A stretch of 64,000 bases of DNA from Pelomonas lactea (GCF_043555885.1 NZ_JBIGHX010000011.1:1-64000), one strand, 5' to 3'. Shown: positions 1-9,461, counted from the first letter of the stretch. Notes: generated from the sequence alone by a model not told the origin. Numbers and translations: made by a program.

Positions 1-304
1 CAAACATCGAGAACCAAGCGTGCGGTGAATTCGGCAGCCCGGCCGCAGTTGGAAGCAACGACGAGATGCGCTCTTGCGGTGCAGGGGCGTTTGTTTGCCA
101 CTTGACGGGGACGGCTAATGGGTGACCTCGATAGGGAAAGGAACGGGACTCACGAAATAGTGTTTGCCCAGTGGCGTCAGGTTGAAGTCCCCAAGGCGCA
201 AATCAAAGTACCGGCCACAGCCGGCGCAGCGTCACAAAAGACGTCTGCAACCTGCCGATCAAGCGCGCCCGCCATCGCAGATCGGCGTCCGCCAAAGACG
301 TCCA
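1..304. other. Stretch without a supported gene, lower GC
   Basis: I see no convincing gene here. A hand count over 1-420 gives about 57% G+C, clearly below the neighbouring genes. On the minus strand one frame, ending at a stop at 115-117, reads a CxxCG pair (near 214-228) followed by GRYFDLRLGDFNLTPLGK. It has an in-frame stop just upstream of the CxxCG and no start codon, so it could be the decayed 3' end of a gene with a zinc-binding motif, or chance. The position just beyond the 3' end of a tRNA gene would fit the edge of an integrated element. That is inference only. Confidence 0.3.
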
Positions 305-345
305 GGCAAAAGAAAACGCCGTAGCGAACTGGTCACTACGGCGTT
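305..345 (-). terminator. Rho-independent terminator of tRNA-Ser
   Basis: Perfect 10-base stem (315-324 with 336-345, arm AACGCCGTAG) with an 11-base loop. On the minus strand it is followed by a T-rich run, TTTTCTTTT. It lies about 75 bases beyond the 3' end of the tRNA-Ser gene on the same strand. Confidence 0.85.
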
Positions 346-419
346 GTCAGTTGACTTGTGAGTCGTCGGTCTCGTAAGCTGAAAAGCTTCATCAATCAAC
401 GACTTACAGATAGTCTTGG

Positions 420-509
420 CGGAGTCGGAGGGATTCGAACCCTCGATGCAGGTTTTGCCCACATACTCCCTTAGCAGGGGAGCACCTTCGGCCACTCGGT
501 CACGACTCC
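420..509 (-). tRNA. tRNA-Ser (anticodon GCU)
   Basis: The reverse complement folds as a class II tRNA of 90 bases. The acceptor arms GGAGTCG and CGACTCC pair perfectly, with discriminator G at 420. The anticodon stem CTCCC/GGGAG encloses loop CTGCTAA, giving anticodon GCU, which reads AGC/AGU serine codons. The T arm carries GGTTCGAATCC. The long variable arm is typical of tRNA-Ser. The CCA end is not encoded. Its position downstream of lysC matches the usual Burkholderiales order. Confidence 0.97.
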
Positions 510-522
510 AGCGAAGCCCTGC

Positions 523-530
523 ATTCTATA
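523..530 (-). promoter_or_regulatory. Probable -10 region of tRNA-Ser promoter
   Basis: The minus strand reads TATAGAAT 14 bases before the mature tRNA 5' end, a good match to a sigma-70 -10 box. I could not place a clear -35 at the right spacing. Confidence 0.4.
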
Positions 531-558
531 TCAGGATTTCGGGCCCGCTATCGAAAAC

Positions 559-1833
559 TCAGGCCGCAGCCGATTCCTGGTCCAGATCGAAGGCCTTGTG
601 CAGCGCGCGCACGGCCAGTTCCATGTACTTCTCGTCGATGACGACGCTGGTCTTGATCTCGCTCGTCGAGATCATCTGGATGTTGATGCCCTCCTCGCTC
701 AGCGCGCGGAACATCTTGCTGGCCACGCCCACATGCGAGCGCATGCCGATGCCGACGATGGAGACCTTGCAGATCTTGGGGTCGCCCGCGACCTTGGCGG
801 CGTTGGTGGCCGGACCGACCGTGTTCTGCAGCAGCTCCATCGTGCGCGCGTAGTCGTTGCGGTGCACGGTGAAGGAGAAGTCGGTCTTGCCGTCATGCGA
901 GACGTTCTGGATGATGACGTCGATGTCGATGTTGGCATCGGCCACGGGGCCCAGGATCTGGAAGGCGATGCCAGGCTTGTCCGGCACGCCCAGCAGCGTC
1001 ACCTTGGCCTCGTCACGGTTGAAGGCAATGCCCGACACGACGGCTTGTTCCATTTTTTCGTCCTCTTCAAAACTGATCAGGGTGCCGGACTTGGCTTCCT
1101 CGTTGATGTCGATGTCCCAGGGCGTGAAGCTGGACAACACACGCAGCGGCACGCGGTACTTGCCGGCGAACTCCACCGAGCGGATCTGCAGGATCTTGGA
1201 GCCCAGCGACGCCATCTCCAGCATCTCTTCGAAGCTGATGGTGTGCAGGCGGCGTGCCTCGGGGACGATGCGCGGGTCGGTGGTGTAGACGCCGTCCACG
1301 TCGGTGTAGATGAGGCACTCGTCGGCCTTCATCGCGGCGGCGATGGCCACGGCCGAGGTGTCGGAGCCGCCACGGCCCAGCGTCGTGATGTTGTTGCCGG
1401 CATCGATGCCCTGGAAGCCCGCGATGACGACGACCTTGCCGGCCGCCAGGTCGGCGCGCACGCGCTTGTCGTCGATGCTCTCGATGCGGGCCTTGGTGTA
1501 CGACGAATCGGTGGCCACGGGCACCTGCCAGCCGGTGTAGCTGACCGCCGGTACGCCCTCGGCCTGCAGCGCGATGGCCAGCAGGCCGACCGAGACCTGC
1601 TCGCCGGTAGCCGCGATCATGTCCAGTTCGCGGTTGACCTCCGCGCTGCTGCTGGCGGGCGAGAGTTCCTTGGCCAGACCCAGCAGGCGGTTGGTCTCGC
1701 CGCTCATGGCCGAGGGCACGACCACCATCTGGTGGCCGGCACGCACCCATTTGGCGACGCGCTTGGCGACGTTGCGGATGCGATCGGTGGACCCCATCGA
1801 GGTGCCGCCGTACTTGTGGACGATCAGAGCCAT
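559..1833 (-). CDS. lysC: Aspartate kinase
   Basis: Aspartokinase phosphorylates L-aspartate to aspartyl phosphate, the first step toward lysine, threonine, methionine and diaminopimelate. The 424-residue protein opens with the kinase signature KYGGTSMGS at residues 7-15 and has a GRGGSDTSAVA segment in the catalytic domain. Two ACT domains follow, from about residue 268 and about residue 345; in this family they bind the feedback inhibitors lysine and threonine. Length and layout match the single-chain aspartokinases of Betaproteobacteria. The gene follows tilS by about 60 bases on the same strand, so it may be co-transcribed from the cysS side. I see no leader attenuator. Confidence 0.97.
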   Translation of the reverse strand: MALIVHKYGGTSMGSTDRIRNVAKRVAKWVRAGHQMVVVPSAMSGETNRLLGLAKELSPASSSAEVNRELDMIAATGEQVSVGLLAIALQAEGVPAVSYTGWQVPVATDSSYTKARIESIDDKRVRADLAAGKVVVIAGFQGIDAGNNITTLGRGGSDTSAVAIAAAMKADECLIYTDVDGVYTTDPRIVPEARRLHTISFEEMLEMASLGSKILQIRSVEFAGKYRVPLRVLSSFTPWDIDINEEAKSGTLISFEEDEKMEQAVVSGIAFNRDEAKVTLLGVPDKPGIAFQILGPVADANIDIDVIIQNVSHDGKTDFSFTVHRNDYARTMELLQNTVGPATNAAKVAGDPKICKVSIVGIGMRSHVGVASKMFRALSEEGINIQMISTSEIKTSVVIDEKYMELAVRALHKAFDLDQESAAA

Positions 1834-1892
1834 GTGTTTCGCGAAGGCTGAAGACGGAGCGGCCGGGACGGCACGCTCGCAAACCCCCGATT

Positions 1893-3212
1893 TTATGCAG
1901 CGGAATGCATTGCGCCTTCGCGCTGAGGCAAGGCGGAGTCGTCCAGCCAGCGCAGAGACAGCTGCGGCTCATCTTGGCTGGCGAAGGCACGGGCATCCAT
2001 GCCGAGACCGGCCATCGCCACCAGCAGGTCGCCGTCGAACAGCAGCGGCCCGCCGCGCCGCCAGGGCGGCAGCCCAGCCTCCTGGCAGGCCTTCTTGACG
2101 CCGCGCGGCACCGAGGCCGGCGCGCGCTGGAACTGCTCGGCCCCGCCCCGGGCGCGCTGCACCAGCCGGGCCAGCCGCGCGGTCGCGATGCCGGGTGCAG
2201 CGGCCTCCACCAGCCAGGCGCCGCCCCACCCCGGCTGGGGATAGAGACCCGGGCGGCTGAGGTCCACGGGCATCGGCGCCTGCCCCTGCGGCACCTGGGC
2301 CGACCAGTACAGCCCGTCGCGGTAGGCGTGCAACGCCCCGCCCGGCGCGGGCCAGCTCTGCGTCGCCCCCGGCCGCCATTGCGCCAGCAGCCGCTCGACC
2401 AGGCTGGCCGGCGCCGCCGTGTGCGTCGCCAGCCAGGCGCGCAACGCGTTGCTGGCCCGGGCCGGCGACAGCGCGGCCAGCTGGGTCAGGTCCAGCCGTT
2501 CGGCGCTGGCCAGGCGCGCCAGATCCTCGGCCGCGACCTCCGCCGCCAGCGCGTCCGCCTGCTGCACCCAGCGCGCGGCCTGGGCCAAGCCGGCCTCCGC
2601 CGCCGGAAACGCCGGCCACACCGCCTGCCGGAGCCGGTTGCGCGCGAAGCGACCGTCGCCGTTGCTCGGGTCTTCGATCCAGCGCAGCCCCTGCTGCTCG
2701 GCATAGGCGCGGATCAGCGCGCGCGGCCGGTCCAGCCAGGGGCGCGCCCAGCACACGCCGTCGCGCCACTGCGCCCGGGGCATGCCGGCCAGGCCAGCAA
2801 GACCTGCCCCCCGCATCGCCTGCAACAGGAAGGTCTCGGCCTGGTCCTGCCGGTGGTGCGCCAGCAGCAGCAGATCCGCGCCAGCGGCGCGGGCCATCTG
2901 GTGCAACGCGCGATGCCGGCCCTCCCGGGCCCACGCCTCGACGCTGTCACCCGGCGCGGGCGCTCCGGTCAGCCGGGTGCACGCAAAGCCAGCACCCAGC
3001 GCCCGTGCCTCGCGCTCGCAATGAGCGGCCCAGTCGTCCGCCTGCTGCTGCAGGCCATGGTGAACATGCAGCGCCAGCACGCGCATGCCCAAGCGGGCCG
3101 TGGCGTGCAGCAGTGCCGTGGAGTCGAGGCCGCCGCTGAAGGCGACCGCGACGAGGTCAGTCTCCACGCTGCAGTCGGTGCCGGGCCAGCGGCCCGGCCT
3201 TTTGCCAGGCAT
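1893..3212 (-). CDS. tilS: tRNA(Ile)-lysidine synthetase
   Basis: TilS uses ATP to attach lysine to C34 of the CAU-anticodon tRNA-Ile, so that it reads AUA codons. The ATP-pyrophosphatase loop is visible as SGGLDSTALL near the N terminus, followed by LHVHHGL, the HHRQDQAETFLLQ region and the DPSN/RNRLR stretch typical of the family. The C-terminal substrate-binding domain includes QRAPASVPRGVKKACQEAG. The start is uncertain. ATG at 3212 is used here, but a TTG at 3236 and a GTG at 3167 are in frame, and the first 15 codons run through hairpin-forming DNA. The GTG at 3167, just before the catalytic domain, is therefore attractive. Confidence 0.93.
   Translation of the reverse strand: MPGKRPGRWPGTDCSVETDLVAVAFSGGLDSTALLHATARLGMRVLALHVHHGLQQQADDWAAHCEREARALGAGFACTRLTGAPAPGDSVEAWAREGRHRALHQMARAAGADLLLLAHHRQDQAETFLLQAMRGAGLAGLAGMPRAQWRDGVCWARPWLDRPRALIRAYAEQQGLRWIEDPSNGDGRFARNRLRQAVWPAFPAAEAGLAQAARWVQQADALAAEVAAEDLARLASAERLDLTQLAALSPARASNALRAWLATHTAAPASLVERLLAQWRPGATQSWPAPGGALHAYRDGLYWSAQVPQGQAPMPVDLSRPGLYPQPGWGGAWLVEAAAPGIATARLARLVQRARGGAEQFQRAPASVPRGVKKACQEAGLPPWRRGGPLLFDGDLLVAMAGLGMDARAFASQDEPQLSLRWLDDSALPQREGAMHSAA
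3180..3203 (+). terminator. Terminator-like hairpin facing the plus strand
   Basis: GCCGGGCC (3180-3187) pairs with GGCCCGGC (3191-3198) over a 3-base loop and is followed on the plus strand by CTTTT. No plus-strand gene leads into it, so it would stop only antisense transcription. A second hairpin (GAACAGCCC/GGGCTGTTC, 3214-3235) lies next to it in the accA-tilS junction. Confidence 0.3.
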
Positions 3213-3244
3213 GAACAGCCCGAAGGGGCTGTTCAAGTCCGAGC

Positions 3245-4215
<971 letters not shown>

Positions 4216-4216
<1 letters not shown>

Positions 4217-4851
4217 CAGTAGTCCACAGGTAGCGGATCGAGGCTGCGCCAAATGTACCAAACGGCCACGGATCGGTACGGCGCCCAGGCGTCGCCCACC
4301 TCGCGGGCTTCGGCTCGGGATACAGGCTCGCCGGAGAAGTAATTGAGGCTGATGCCCTTCAACAGGCCGACGTCGTCCAGCGGCATCACGTTGGGGCGCA
4401 TCAGGTGAAAGATCAGGAACATCTCGGCCGTCCAGCGGCCGATGCCGCGGATGGCGACCAGTTCCTCGATGATGGCTTCGTCGTCCATCTGCGCCCATTG
4501 GCGCACGTGCACCTGGCCGGACGCGAAATGCTCGGCCAGGTCGCGCAGGTACTCGACCTTGCGCGCCGACAGGCCGGCCGCGCGCTGCGCCTCGACGTCC
4601 AGCGCCAGCACGGCAGCAGGCTGGAATTTCGGCGTCAGCGCCACCCATTTGTTCCAGACCGACTGCGCCGCCTTCACGGAGATCTGCTGGCCCACGATGG
4701 AGCGCGCCAGCGTCGCGAACGCGTCGCCGCGGCTCTGCAGCCTGGCCTCGCCGAACTGCGGGATGAGCTTCTTCATGACCCGGTCACGCTTGACCAGGTG
4801 CTTGCAGGCCTCGTCCCAGTACGCCGGGACGACTTCGGAGACGACCGCCAT
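4216..4851 (-). CDS. DNA-3-methyladenine glycosylase (HhH-GPD family)
   Basis: Base-excision repair glycosylase of the helix-hairpin-helix GPD superfamily, AlkA-like, predicted to remove alkylated bases. The 211-residue protein shows the signature SIVGQQISVKAA, a hairpin IRGIGRWTAEMF, and the catalytic aspartate region MPLDDVGL. It lacks the N-terminal domain of E. coli AlkA and matches the short form common in Burkholderiales. Its start overlaps the cysS stop by one base and its stop overlaps the accA start by one base, so it is embedded in a coupled operon. The exact base specificity cannot be read from sequence. Confidence 0.9.
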
Positions 4852-6224
4852 CAGCTCTTCACCCAGGTCGTGCCGCCGGCACCGTCCTTCAGCGTGATGC
4901 CCTTGGCAGACAGCTCCGCGCGGATGGCGTCCGCTCCGGCGAAGTCCTTGGCCGCCTTGGCTGCCGCACGGGCGGCGATGCGCTCTTCGATCCAGGCCGA
5001 CTCGTCGACCGAGCCGCCTTGCAGATAAGTGCGCGGGGTCTGCTGCAGGATGCCCAGCACACCGGCCAACGCCTTCAGCAGACCAGCGCGCCGGGGCGAA
5101 CGATCGCGGTTGACCTCGTTGGCCAGATCGAACAGCACGGCGATGGCGCCGGGCGTGCCAAAGTCTTCGTCCATGGCCGTCTTGAAGGCCGCAGCCGTCG
5201 GCTCGGCCCAGTCGATGGCGACATCGTCGACCGGCGGCACGGCATCCAGCGCCGTGTACAGGCGCGTGAGGGCCGTGCGGGCGTCTTCCAGGTGCGAGTC
5301 GCTGAAGTTGAACGGCCGGCGGTAGTGCGTGCGCAGCATGAAGAAGCGCAGCGTCTCGCCGTCGAACTTCTTCAGCACGTCGCGGATGGTGAAGAAGTTG
5401 CCCAGGCTCTTGGACATCTTCTCGCCGTCGACGTTCAGGAAGCCGTTGTGCAGCCAGTACTTGGCGAACTCGTAGCCGGCACCCTGGCTCTGGGCGATCT
5501 CGTTCTCGTGGTGCGGGAACTGCAGGTCGGTGCCGCCGCCGTGGATGTCGAAGGCCTCGCCCAGCAGCGCGCAGCTCATCGCCGAGCACTCGATGTGCCA
5601 GCCCGGGCGGCCTTCACCGAACGGCGCGGCCCACTTGGCGTCGGCGGGTTCCTCGGCCTTGGCAGCCTTCCAGAGCACGAAGTCCAGCGGGTCCAGCTTG
5701 CCGTCGTCCACGGCCACGCGCTCGCCGGCGCGCAGGTCGTCCAAGCTTTTGCCACTGAGCTTGCCGTAGCCGTCGAACTTGCGCACGGCGTAGTTCACGT
5801 CGCCGCCCTCGGCCCGGTAGGCCAGGCCGCGCTGCTCCAGTCGCTCGATCAGCGACAGCATCTGCGGCACGTACTCGGTGGCGCGCGGCTCGTGGTCGGG
5901 GGCAGCCAAGCCCACGGCGGCAAAGTCCTCGTGCATCGCGGCCGTCATCTCCTCGGTGAGCTGGCGGATCGTGATGCCGCGCTCGACGGCGCGCCGGATG
6001 ATCTTGTCGTCGATGTCCGTCACGTTGCGCACATAGGTGACGGCATAGCCGCTGGCACGCAGCCAGCGGTAGATGACGTCGAACGCCATGTTCATGCGCA
6101 GATGCCCCATGTGGCACAGGTCGTAGACGGTGATGCCGCACACGTACATGCGCACCTGGCCAGGCACGAGCGGCTTGAAGTCTTCGAGGGTGCGACTGAG
6201 GGAGTTGTGGACGCGCAGGGGCAT
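4851..6224 (-). CDS. cysS: Cysteinyl-tRNA synthetase
   Basis: Class I synthetase charging tRNA-Cys. The 457-residue protein starts MPLRVHNSLSRTLEDFKPL. It has the zinc ligand C29 in MYVCGITVYD, the HIGH-like HMGH at residues 38-41, the further zinc-site segments WHIECSAMS and GGGTDLQFPHHENE, and KMSKS around residue 270. All catalytic elements are present and the length is normal. An in-frame upstream extension from 6323 is not family-like and is ignored. It is the first gene of a tightly packed minus-strand operon and is divergent from the TPR gene. Confidence 0.97.
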   Translation of the reverse strand: MPLRVHNSLSRTLEDFKPLVPGQVRMYVCGITVYDLCHMGHLRMNMAFDVIYRWLRASGYAVTYVRNVTDIDDKIIRRAVERGITIRQLTEEMTAAMHEDFAAVGLAAPDHEPRATEYVPQMLSLIERLEQRGLAYRAEGGDVNYAVRKFDGYGKLSGKSLDDLRAGERVAVDDGKLDPLDFVLWKAAKAEEPADAKWAAPFGEGRPGWHIECSAMSCALLGEAFDIHGGGTDLQFPHHENEIAQSQGAGYEFAKYWLHNGFLNVDGEKMSKSLGNFFTIRDVLKKFDGETLRFFMLRTHYRRPFNFSDSHLEDARTALTRLYTALDAVPPVDDVAIDWAEPTAAAFKTAMDEDFGTPGAIAVLFDLANEVNRDRSPRRAGLLKALAGVLGILQQTPRTYLQGGSVDESAWIEERIAARAAAKAAKDFAGADAIRAELSAKGITLKDGAGGTTWVKS

Positions 6225-6264
6225 GTGAAACGGGAACAGGGGGCAGGCGCCACCACCAACAAGA

Positions 6265-6295
6265 AGCCCCGCACCGGGACCGCCCAGGCGGGGCT
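6265..6295 (-). promoter_or_regulatory. Leader hairpin upstream of cysS
   Basis: AGCCCCGC (6265-6272) pairs with GCGGGGCT (6288-6295), with an inner GGG/CCC step. On the minus strand it is followed by TTCTTGTTGG, a weak T-rich stretch. A TATACT -10-like box is read on the minus strand at 6311-6316, so this hairpin would lie in the cysS 5' leader. It may be an attenuator or simply a stable leader structure. Confidence 0.3.
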
Positions 6296-6352
6296 CATAG
6301 AATCGTTTCAGTATAGCGGCCACCCCTTTTTCCGCTCCCCGCTACAACCCTC

Positions 6353-6883
6353 ATGCACCTGCCCCTCCCCTCCCTGGTGCTGCCCGTCGTGCTGAGCCTC
6401 GCGCTCGCCGCGGCGCCAGCCCGAGCCGACGACCTGGCCAGCGCCCAACGCCTATGGCTGGCCGGCCAGAAGACCCAGGCCGTCGAGCAGGTCGAACAGG
6501 CGCTGACCCGTGCTCCGGACGACCTGCAGCTCCGCTTCGCGCTGGGCGTCATGCGCATGGAACTGGGCGACCGTGCCAAGGCCGTCGCCCTCTTCACGCG
6601 GCTGACGCAGGACTTCCCGGACCTGGCCGACCCCTACAACAACCTCGCCGTGCTGCACGCCGCCGCGGGCGAACTGGACGAGGCCCAGGCCGCGCTGCAG
6701 CAGGCGCTGCGGCTGCAGCCCGACCACGCCCAGGCGCAGGAGAACCTGGGCGACGTGCTGCTGCGGCTGGCGCTGCGCGCCTACCAGCGCGCACAGAAAG
6801 TCTCGCTGAACCCCAGTGACGCTTTGGCCGGCAAGATCAGCCGCACGCTGGCGCTCACCGGCAACCCTTCCAAGACCCGCTGA
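6353..6883 (+). CDS. Exported tetratricopeptide-repeat protein
   Basis: A 176-residue protein with a clear signal peptide (MHLPLPSLVLPVVLSLALAA, cleavage probably after APARA at about residue 25). TPR-type helical pairs follow, with the repeat LxxAPDDLQLRFALGVMRMELGD, PYNNLAVLHAAAGELDEAQ and HAQAQENLGDVLLRLALRA. It is probably a periplasmic protein-interaction scaffold; no enzymatic motif is seen. It is followed after 3 bases by a periplasmic cyclophilin gene, and the family is regularly found at this place next to cysS in Burkholderiales. Confidence 0.85.
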   Translation: MHLPLPSLVLPVVLSLALAAAPARADDLASAQRLWLAGQKTQAVEQVEQALTRAPDDLQLRFALGVMRMELGDRAKAVALFTRLTQDFPDLADPYNNLAVLHAAAGELDEAQAALQQALRLQPDHAQAQENLGDVLLRLALRAYQRAQKVSLNPSDALAGKISRTLALTGNPSKTR

Positions 6884-6886
6884 CCC

Positions 6887-7447
6887 ATGACGAAAACCGC
6901 TCTTCTTCTGGCCGCCCTGCTGGCCGCCGCCGGCGCCTCGGCGCAGACCGTCAAGCTGCAGACCTCCGAAGGCGACATCCGCATCCAGCTCAACGCCGAG
7001 AAGGCGCCCAAGTCGGTAGCCAACTTCCTGCAGTACGTGAAGGCCGGCCACTACAACGGCGTCATCTTCCACCGCGTCATCCCGACCTTCATGGTGCAGA
7101 CCGGCGGCTACGACGCCAAGCTCAACCAGCGTCCGGTCAAGTCGCCCATTCCGCTGGAAGCCGGCAACGGCCTGTCCAACGTGCGCGGCAGCCTCGCGAT
7201 GGCCCGCACGGGCGACCCGAACTCGGCGACGTCGCAGTTCTTCATCAACGTCGTCGACAACCCCTACCTCGACGCCGACCCCATGAACCCACGGAGCGGC
7301 TACGCGGTGTTCGGCCAGGTCATCGAGGGCATGGAGGTCGTCGACAAGATCCGCACGGCCGAGACCACCGCGAGGGGCATCCACGAGAATCTGCCCGTCA
7401 AGCCCATCTTCATCACCAAGGCTCTCGTCGAGCCTGCACCCAAATGA
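6887..7447 (+). CDS. ppiA: Periplasmic peptidyl-prolyl cis-trans isomerase (cyclophilin)
   Basis: Cyclophilin-type prolyl isomerase that helps fold exported proteins. The 186-residue protein has a short signal peptide (MTKTALLLAALLAAAGASA, cut before QT). The core follows: VANFLQYVKAGHYNGVIFHR, FMVQTGG, and SQFFINVVDNPYLD, holding the active-site Arg-Phe-Gln elements of bacterial cyclophilins. The downstream ppiB starts within its last codons (ATGA overlap), so the two paralogues form a translationally coupled pair, one exported and one cytoplasmic. Confidence 0.93.
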   Translation: MTKTALLLAALLAAAGASAQTVKLQTSEGDIRIQLNAEKAPKSVANFLQYVKAGHYNGVIFHRVIPTFMVQTGGYDAKLNQRPVKSPIPLEAGNGLSNVRGSLAMARTGDPNSATSQFFINVVDNPYLDADPMNPRSGYAVFGQVIEGMEVVDKIRTAETTARGIHENLPVKPIFITKALVEPAPK

Positions 7448-7941
7448 GCCAAGTCAAACTCACCACCAACCACGGCGACATCCTCATCGAGCTGGATGCC
7501 GAGAAGGCGCCCCTGTCGGTTGCCAACTTCCTGCAGTACGTGCGCGCCGGCCACTACGACGGCACGGTGTTCCACCGCGTCATCAAGGGCTTCATGATCC
7601 AGGGCGGCGGCTTCGAGCAGGGCATGAAGCAAAAGCCCACCGAGGCGCCCATCCAGAACGAGGCCAACAACGGCCTGAAGAACGCCCACTACACGCTGGC
7701 CATGGCGCGCACCAACGCGCCGCACTCGGCCACGGCGCAGTTCTTCATCAACACGACCAACAACGGCTTCCTGGACTTCAAGTCCGAGAGCCCGTCGGGC
7801 TGGGGCTATGCCGTGTTCGGCAAGGTCGTCGAGGGCCAGGATGTCGTCGACAAGATCGAGAAGGTCAAGACCAGCCGTTCCGGCTTCCATGACGACGTGC
7901 CGGTCGAGGCCGTGGTCATCGAGAAGGCCGTCGAGGTTTGA
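7444..7941 (+). CDS. ppiB: Cytoplasmic peptidyl-prolyl cis-trans isomerase B
   Basis: 165-residue cyclophilin without a signal peptide, hence cytoplasmic. Motifs FHRVIKGFMIQGGGF, the TLAMARTNAPHSATAQFFIN run and GYAVFGKVVEGQDVVDKI are the canonical active-site and C-terminal signatures. It overlaps the upstream exported cyclophilin by 4 bases and the downstream lpxH TTG start by 4 bases. Confidence 0.95.
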   Translation: MSQVKLTTNHGDILIELDAEKAPLSVANFLQYVRAGHYDGTVFHRVIKGFMIQGGGFEQGMKQKPTEAPIQNEANNGLKNAHYTLAMARTNAPHSATAQFFINTTNNGFLDFKSESPSGWGYAVFGKVVEGQDVVDKIEKVKTSRSGFHDDVPVEAVVIEKAVEV

Positions 7942-8684
7942 TCCACACGCTGACGGCGCCGGTGCAATGGCAGCAGGTGGACCTGCTGTCAGACCTGCAC
8001 CTGGGGCCCGACACGCCGGGCACGCTGGCCCGGCTTGAAGCGCACCTCGCCCACACCACGGCCGACGCCGTGCTGCTGCTGGGCGACATCTTCGAGGTCT
8101 GGGTGGGCGACGATGCCCGCCACGAGCCTTTCGAGGCCGGGGTCGTGACGATGTTGCGCGAGGCATCGCAGCGGCTGGACCTGTACTTCATGGCCGGCAA
8201 CCGCGACTTCCTCGTCGGCGCCGCACTGCTGGCCGACGCCGGCATGACCGCCCTGCCCGACCCCACCGTGCTGACCGCGTTCGGCCAGCGCTGGCTGCTG
8301 GCGCACGGCGACGCGCAGTGCCTGGCCGACACCGGCTACCAGGCCTGGCGCGCCACCGCGCGCTCGGCCGCCTGGCAGGCCGACTTCCTCGCCAAGCCGC
8401 TGGCCGACCGCCAGGCCTTCGGCCGCCAGGCGCGTGCGCAGAGCCGCGCCTCCCAGGCCGCGCAGTTGATGGCGACCGACCTCGACGCCGACGCCTGCCG
8501 CGCGCTGCTGCGCGAGGCGGGCGCCACGACGCTGATCCACGGCCACACGCACCGCCCGGCCGAGCACGACCTGGGCGATGGACTTCGCCGTGTCGTTCTG
8601 TGCGACTGGGACCTGGACGCCACGCCGCCGCGCGGCGACGTGATCCGGCTGTCGGTCGCCGGCCTGCAGCGGCTGCCGCTGTGA
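7938..8684 (+). CDS. lpxH: UDP-2,3-diacylglucosamine diphosphatase
   Basis: LpxH hydrolyses UDP-2,3-diacylglucosamine to lipid X, a step of lipid A synthesis at the inner membrane. The 248-residue calcineurin-like phosphoesterase has the metal ligands in order: DLLSDLHLG, LLLGDIFEVWVGDD, MAGNRDF, LLAHGDAQC and LIHGHTHRP. The start is TTG 7938 inside the ppiB stop; a GTG at 7962 is an alternative. Its stop overlaps the GTG start of the next gene. Confidence 0.94.
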   Translation: MIHTLTAPVQWQQVDLLSDLHLGPDTPGTLARLEAHLAHTTADAVLLLGDIFEVWVGDDARHEPFEAGVVTMLREASQRLDLYFMAGNRDFLVGAALLADAGMTALPDPTVLTAFGQRWLLAHGDAQCLADTGYQAWRATARSAAWQADFLAKPLADRQAFGRQARAQSRASQAAQLMATDLDADACRALLREAGATTLIHGHTHRPAEHDLGDGLRRVVLCDWDLDATPPRGDVIRLSVAGLQRLPL

Positions 8685-9457
8685 TCCTCAAGGCCATCAA
8701 AGACTGGCGCGAGCAACGCGCCATCGAACGCCACGCCATCCCTGACGCGCTGTGGCAGCTGACGCTGCTGCGCTACCCCTTCCTGGCCCAGCGCAGCGAG
8801 GATGACCTCGCCGAACTGCGCCGGCTGTGCAGCCTGTTCCTGTCGACCAAGGAATTCCACGGCGCGGCCGGCTTCGAGGTCAGCGACGAGGTGGCCGTGG
8901 CCGTCGCGGCGCAGGCCTGCCTGCCGGTGCTGCGGCTGGGGCTCTCCTGGTACGACGGCTTTGTCGGCATCGTCATGCATGCCGGGGAGGTGGTCGCGCA
9001 GCGGCGCTTCGAAGACGAGGACGGCATCGTCCACGAGTACGACGAGGAATTGGCCGGAGAGGCGATGGAAGGCGGGCCGCTGATGCTGGCCTGGCAGGCC
9101 ATTGCCGTCAGCAATGACCCCGCGCAGTTCGGCGCGGACGCGGTTTTCAATGTCGTCATCCACGAGTTCGCCCACGTCATCGACATGCGCGACGGCTTGG
9201 CCGATGGCGTGCCGCCGCTGAACGCGGACGAACGCGAGCGCTGGATCGAAGTGATCGACGCCGAGTGGGAGAAGTTCTGCGCGCGCATCGACGCCGGCGA
9301 GGACACGCTGATCGACCCCTACGGCGGCGAGGCCGTCGAGGAGTTCTTCGCCGTGGCTGTCGAAGCATTCTTCGTGGCACCCGCTGCGATGCGCATCGAG
9401 GAGCCGGCGATGTACCGCCTGCTGGCCGACTTCTTCAGACAGGACCCGGCGGGCTGA
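8681..9457 (+). CDS. mtfA: Zinc-dependent peptidase of the MtfA (M90) family
   Basis: 258-residue protein with GTG start overlapping the lpxH stop. The zinc motif HEFAHVID fits the HExxH of M90 peptidases, and a downstream EEFFAVAVEAFF helix supplies further conserved acids. The N-terminal part (ALWQLTLLRYPFLAQRSEDD) and DGFVGIVMHAGEVVAQ are family features. E. coli MtfA binds and inactivates the Mlc glucose repressor; whether that role holds here cannot be told from sequence. Confidence 0.9.
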   Translation: MILKAIKDWREQRAIERHAIPDALWQLTLLRYPFLAQRSEDDLAELRRLCSLFLSTKEFHGAAGFEVSDEVAVAVAAQACLPVLRLGLSWYDGFVGIVMHAGEVVAQRRFEDEDGIVHEYDEELAGEAMEGGPLMLAWQAIAVSNDPAQFGADAVFNVVIHEFAHVIDMRDGLADGVPPLNADERERWIEVIDAEWEKFCARIDAGEDTLIDPYGGEAVEEFFAVAVEAFFVAPAAMRIEEPAMYRLLADFFRQDPAG

Positions 9458-9461
9458 CAAC

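Noticed and set aside
118..361. Two short overlapping plus-strand frames at the left edge
   Set aside because: They run through the tRNA terminator region, overlap each other and resemble no protein family.
416..853. 145-codon plus-strand frame across tRNA-Ser and the 3' end of lysC
   Set aside because: It covers a tRNA and a real gene in antisense.
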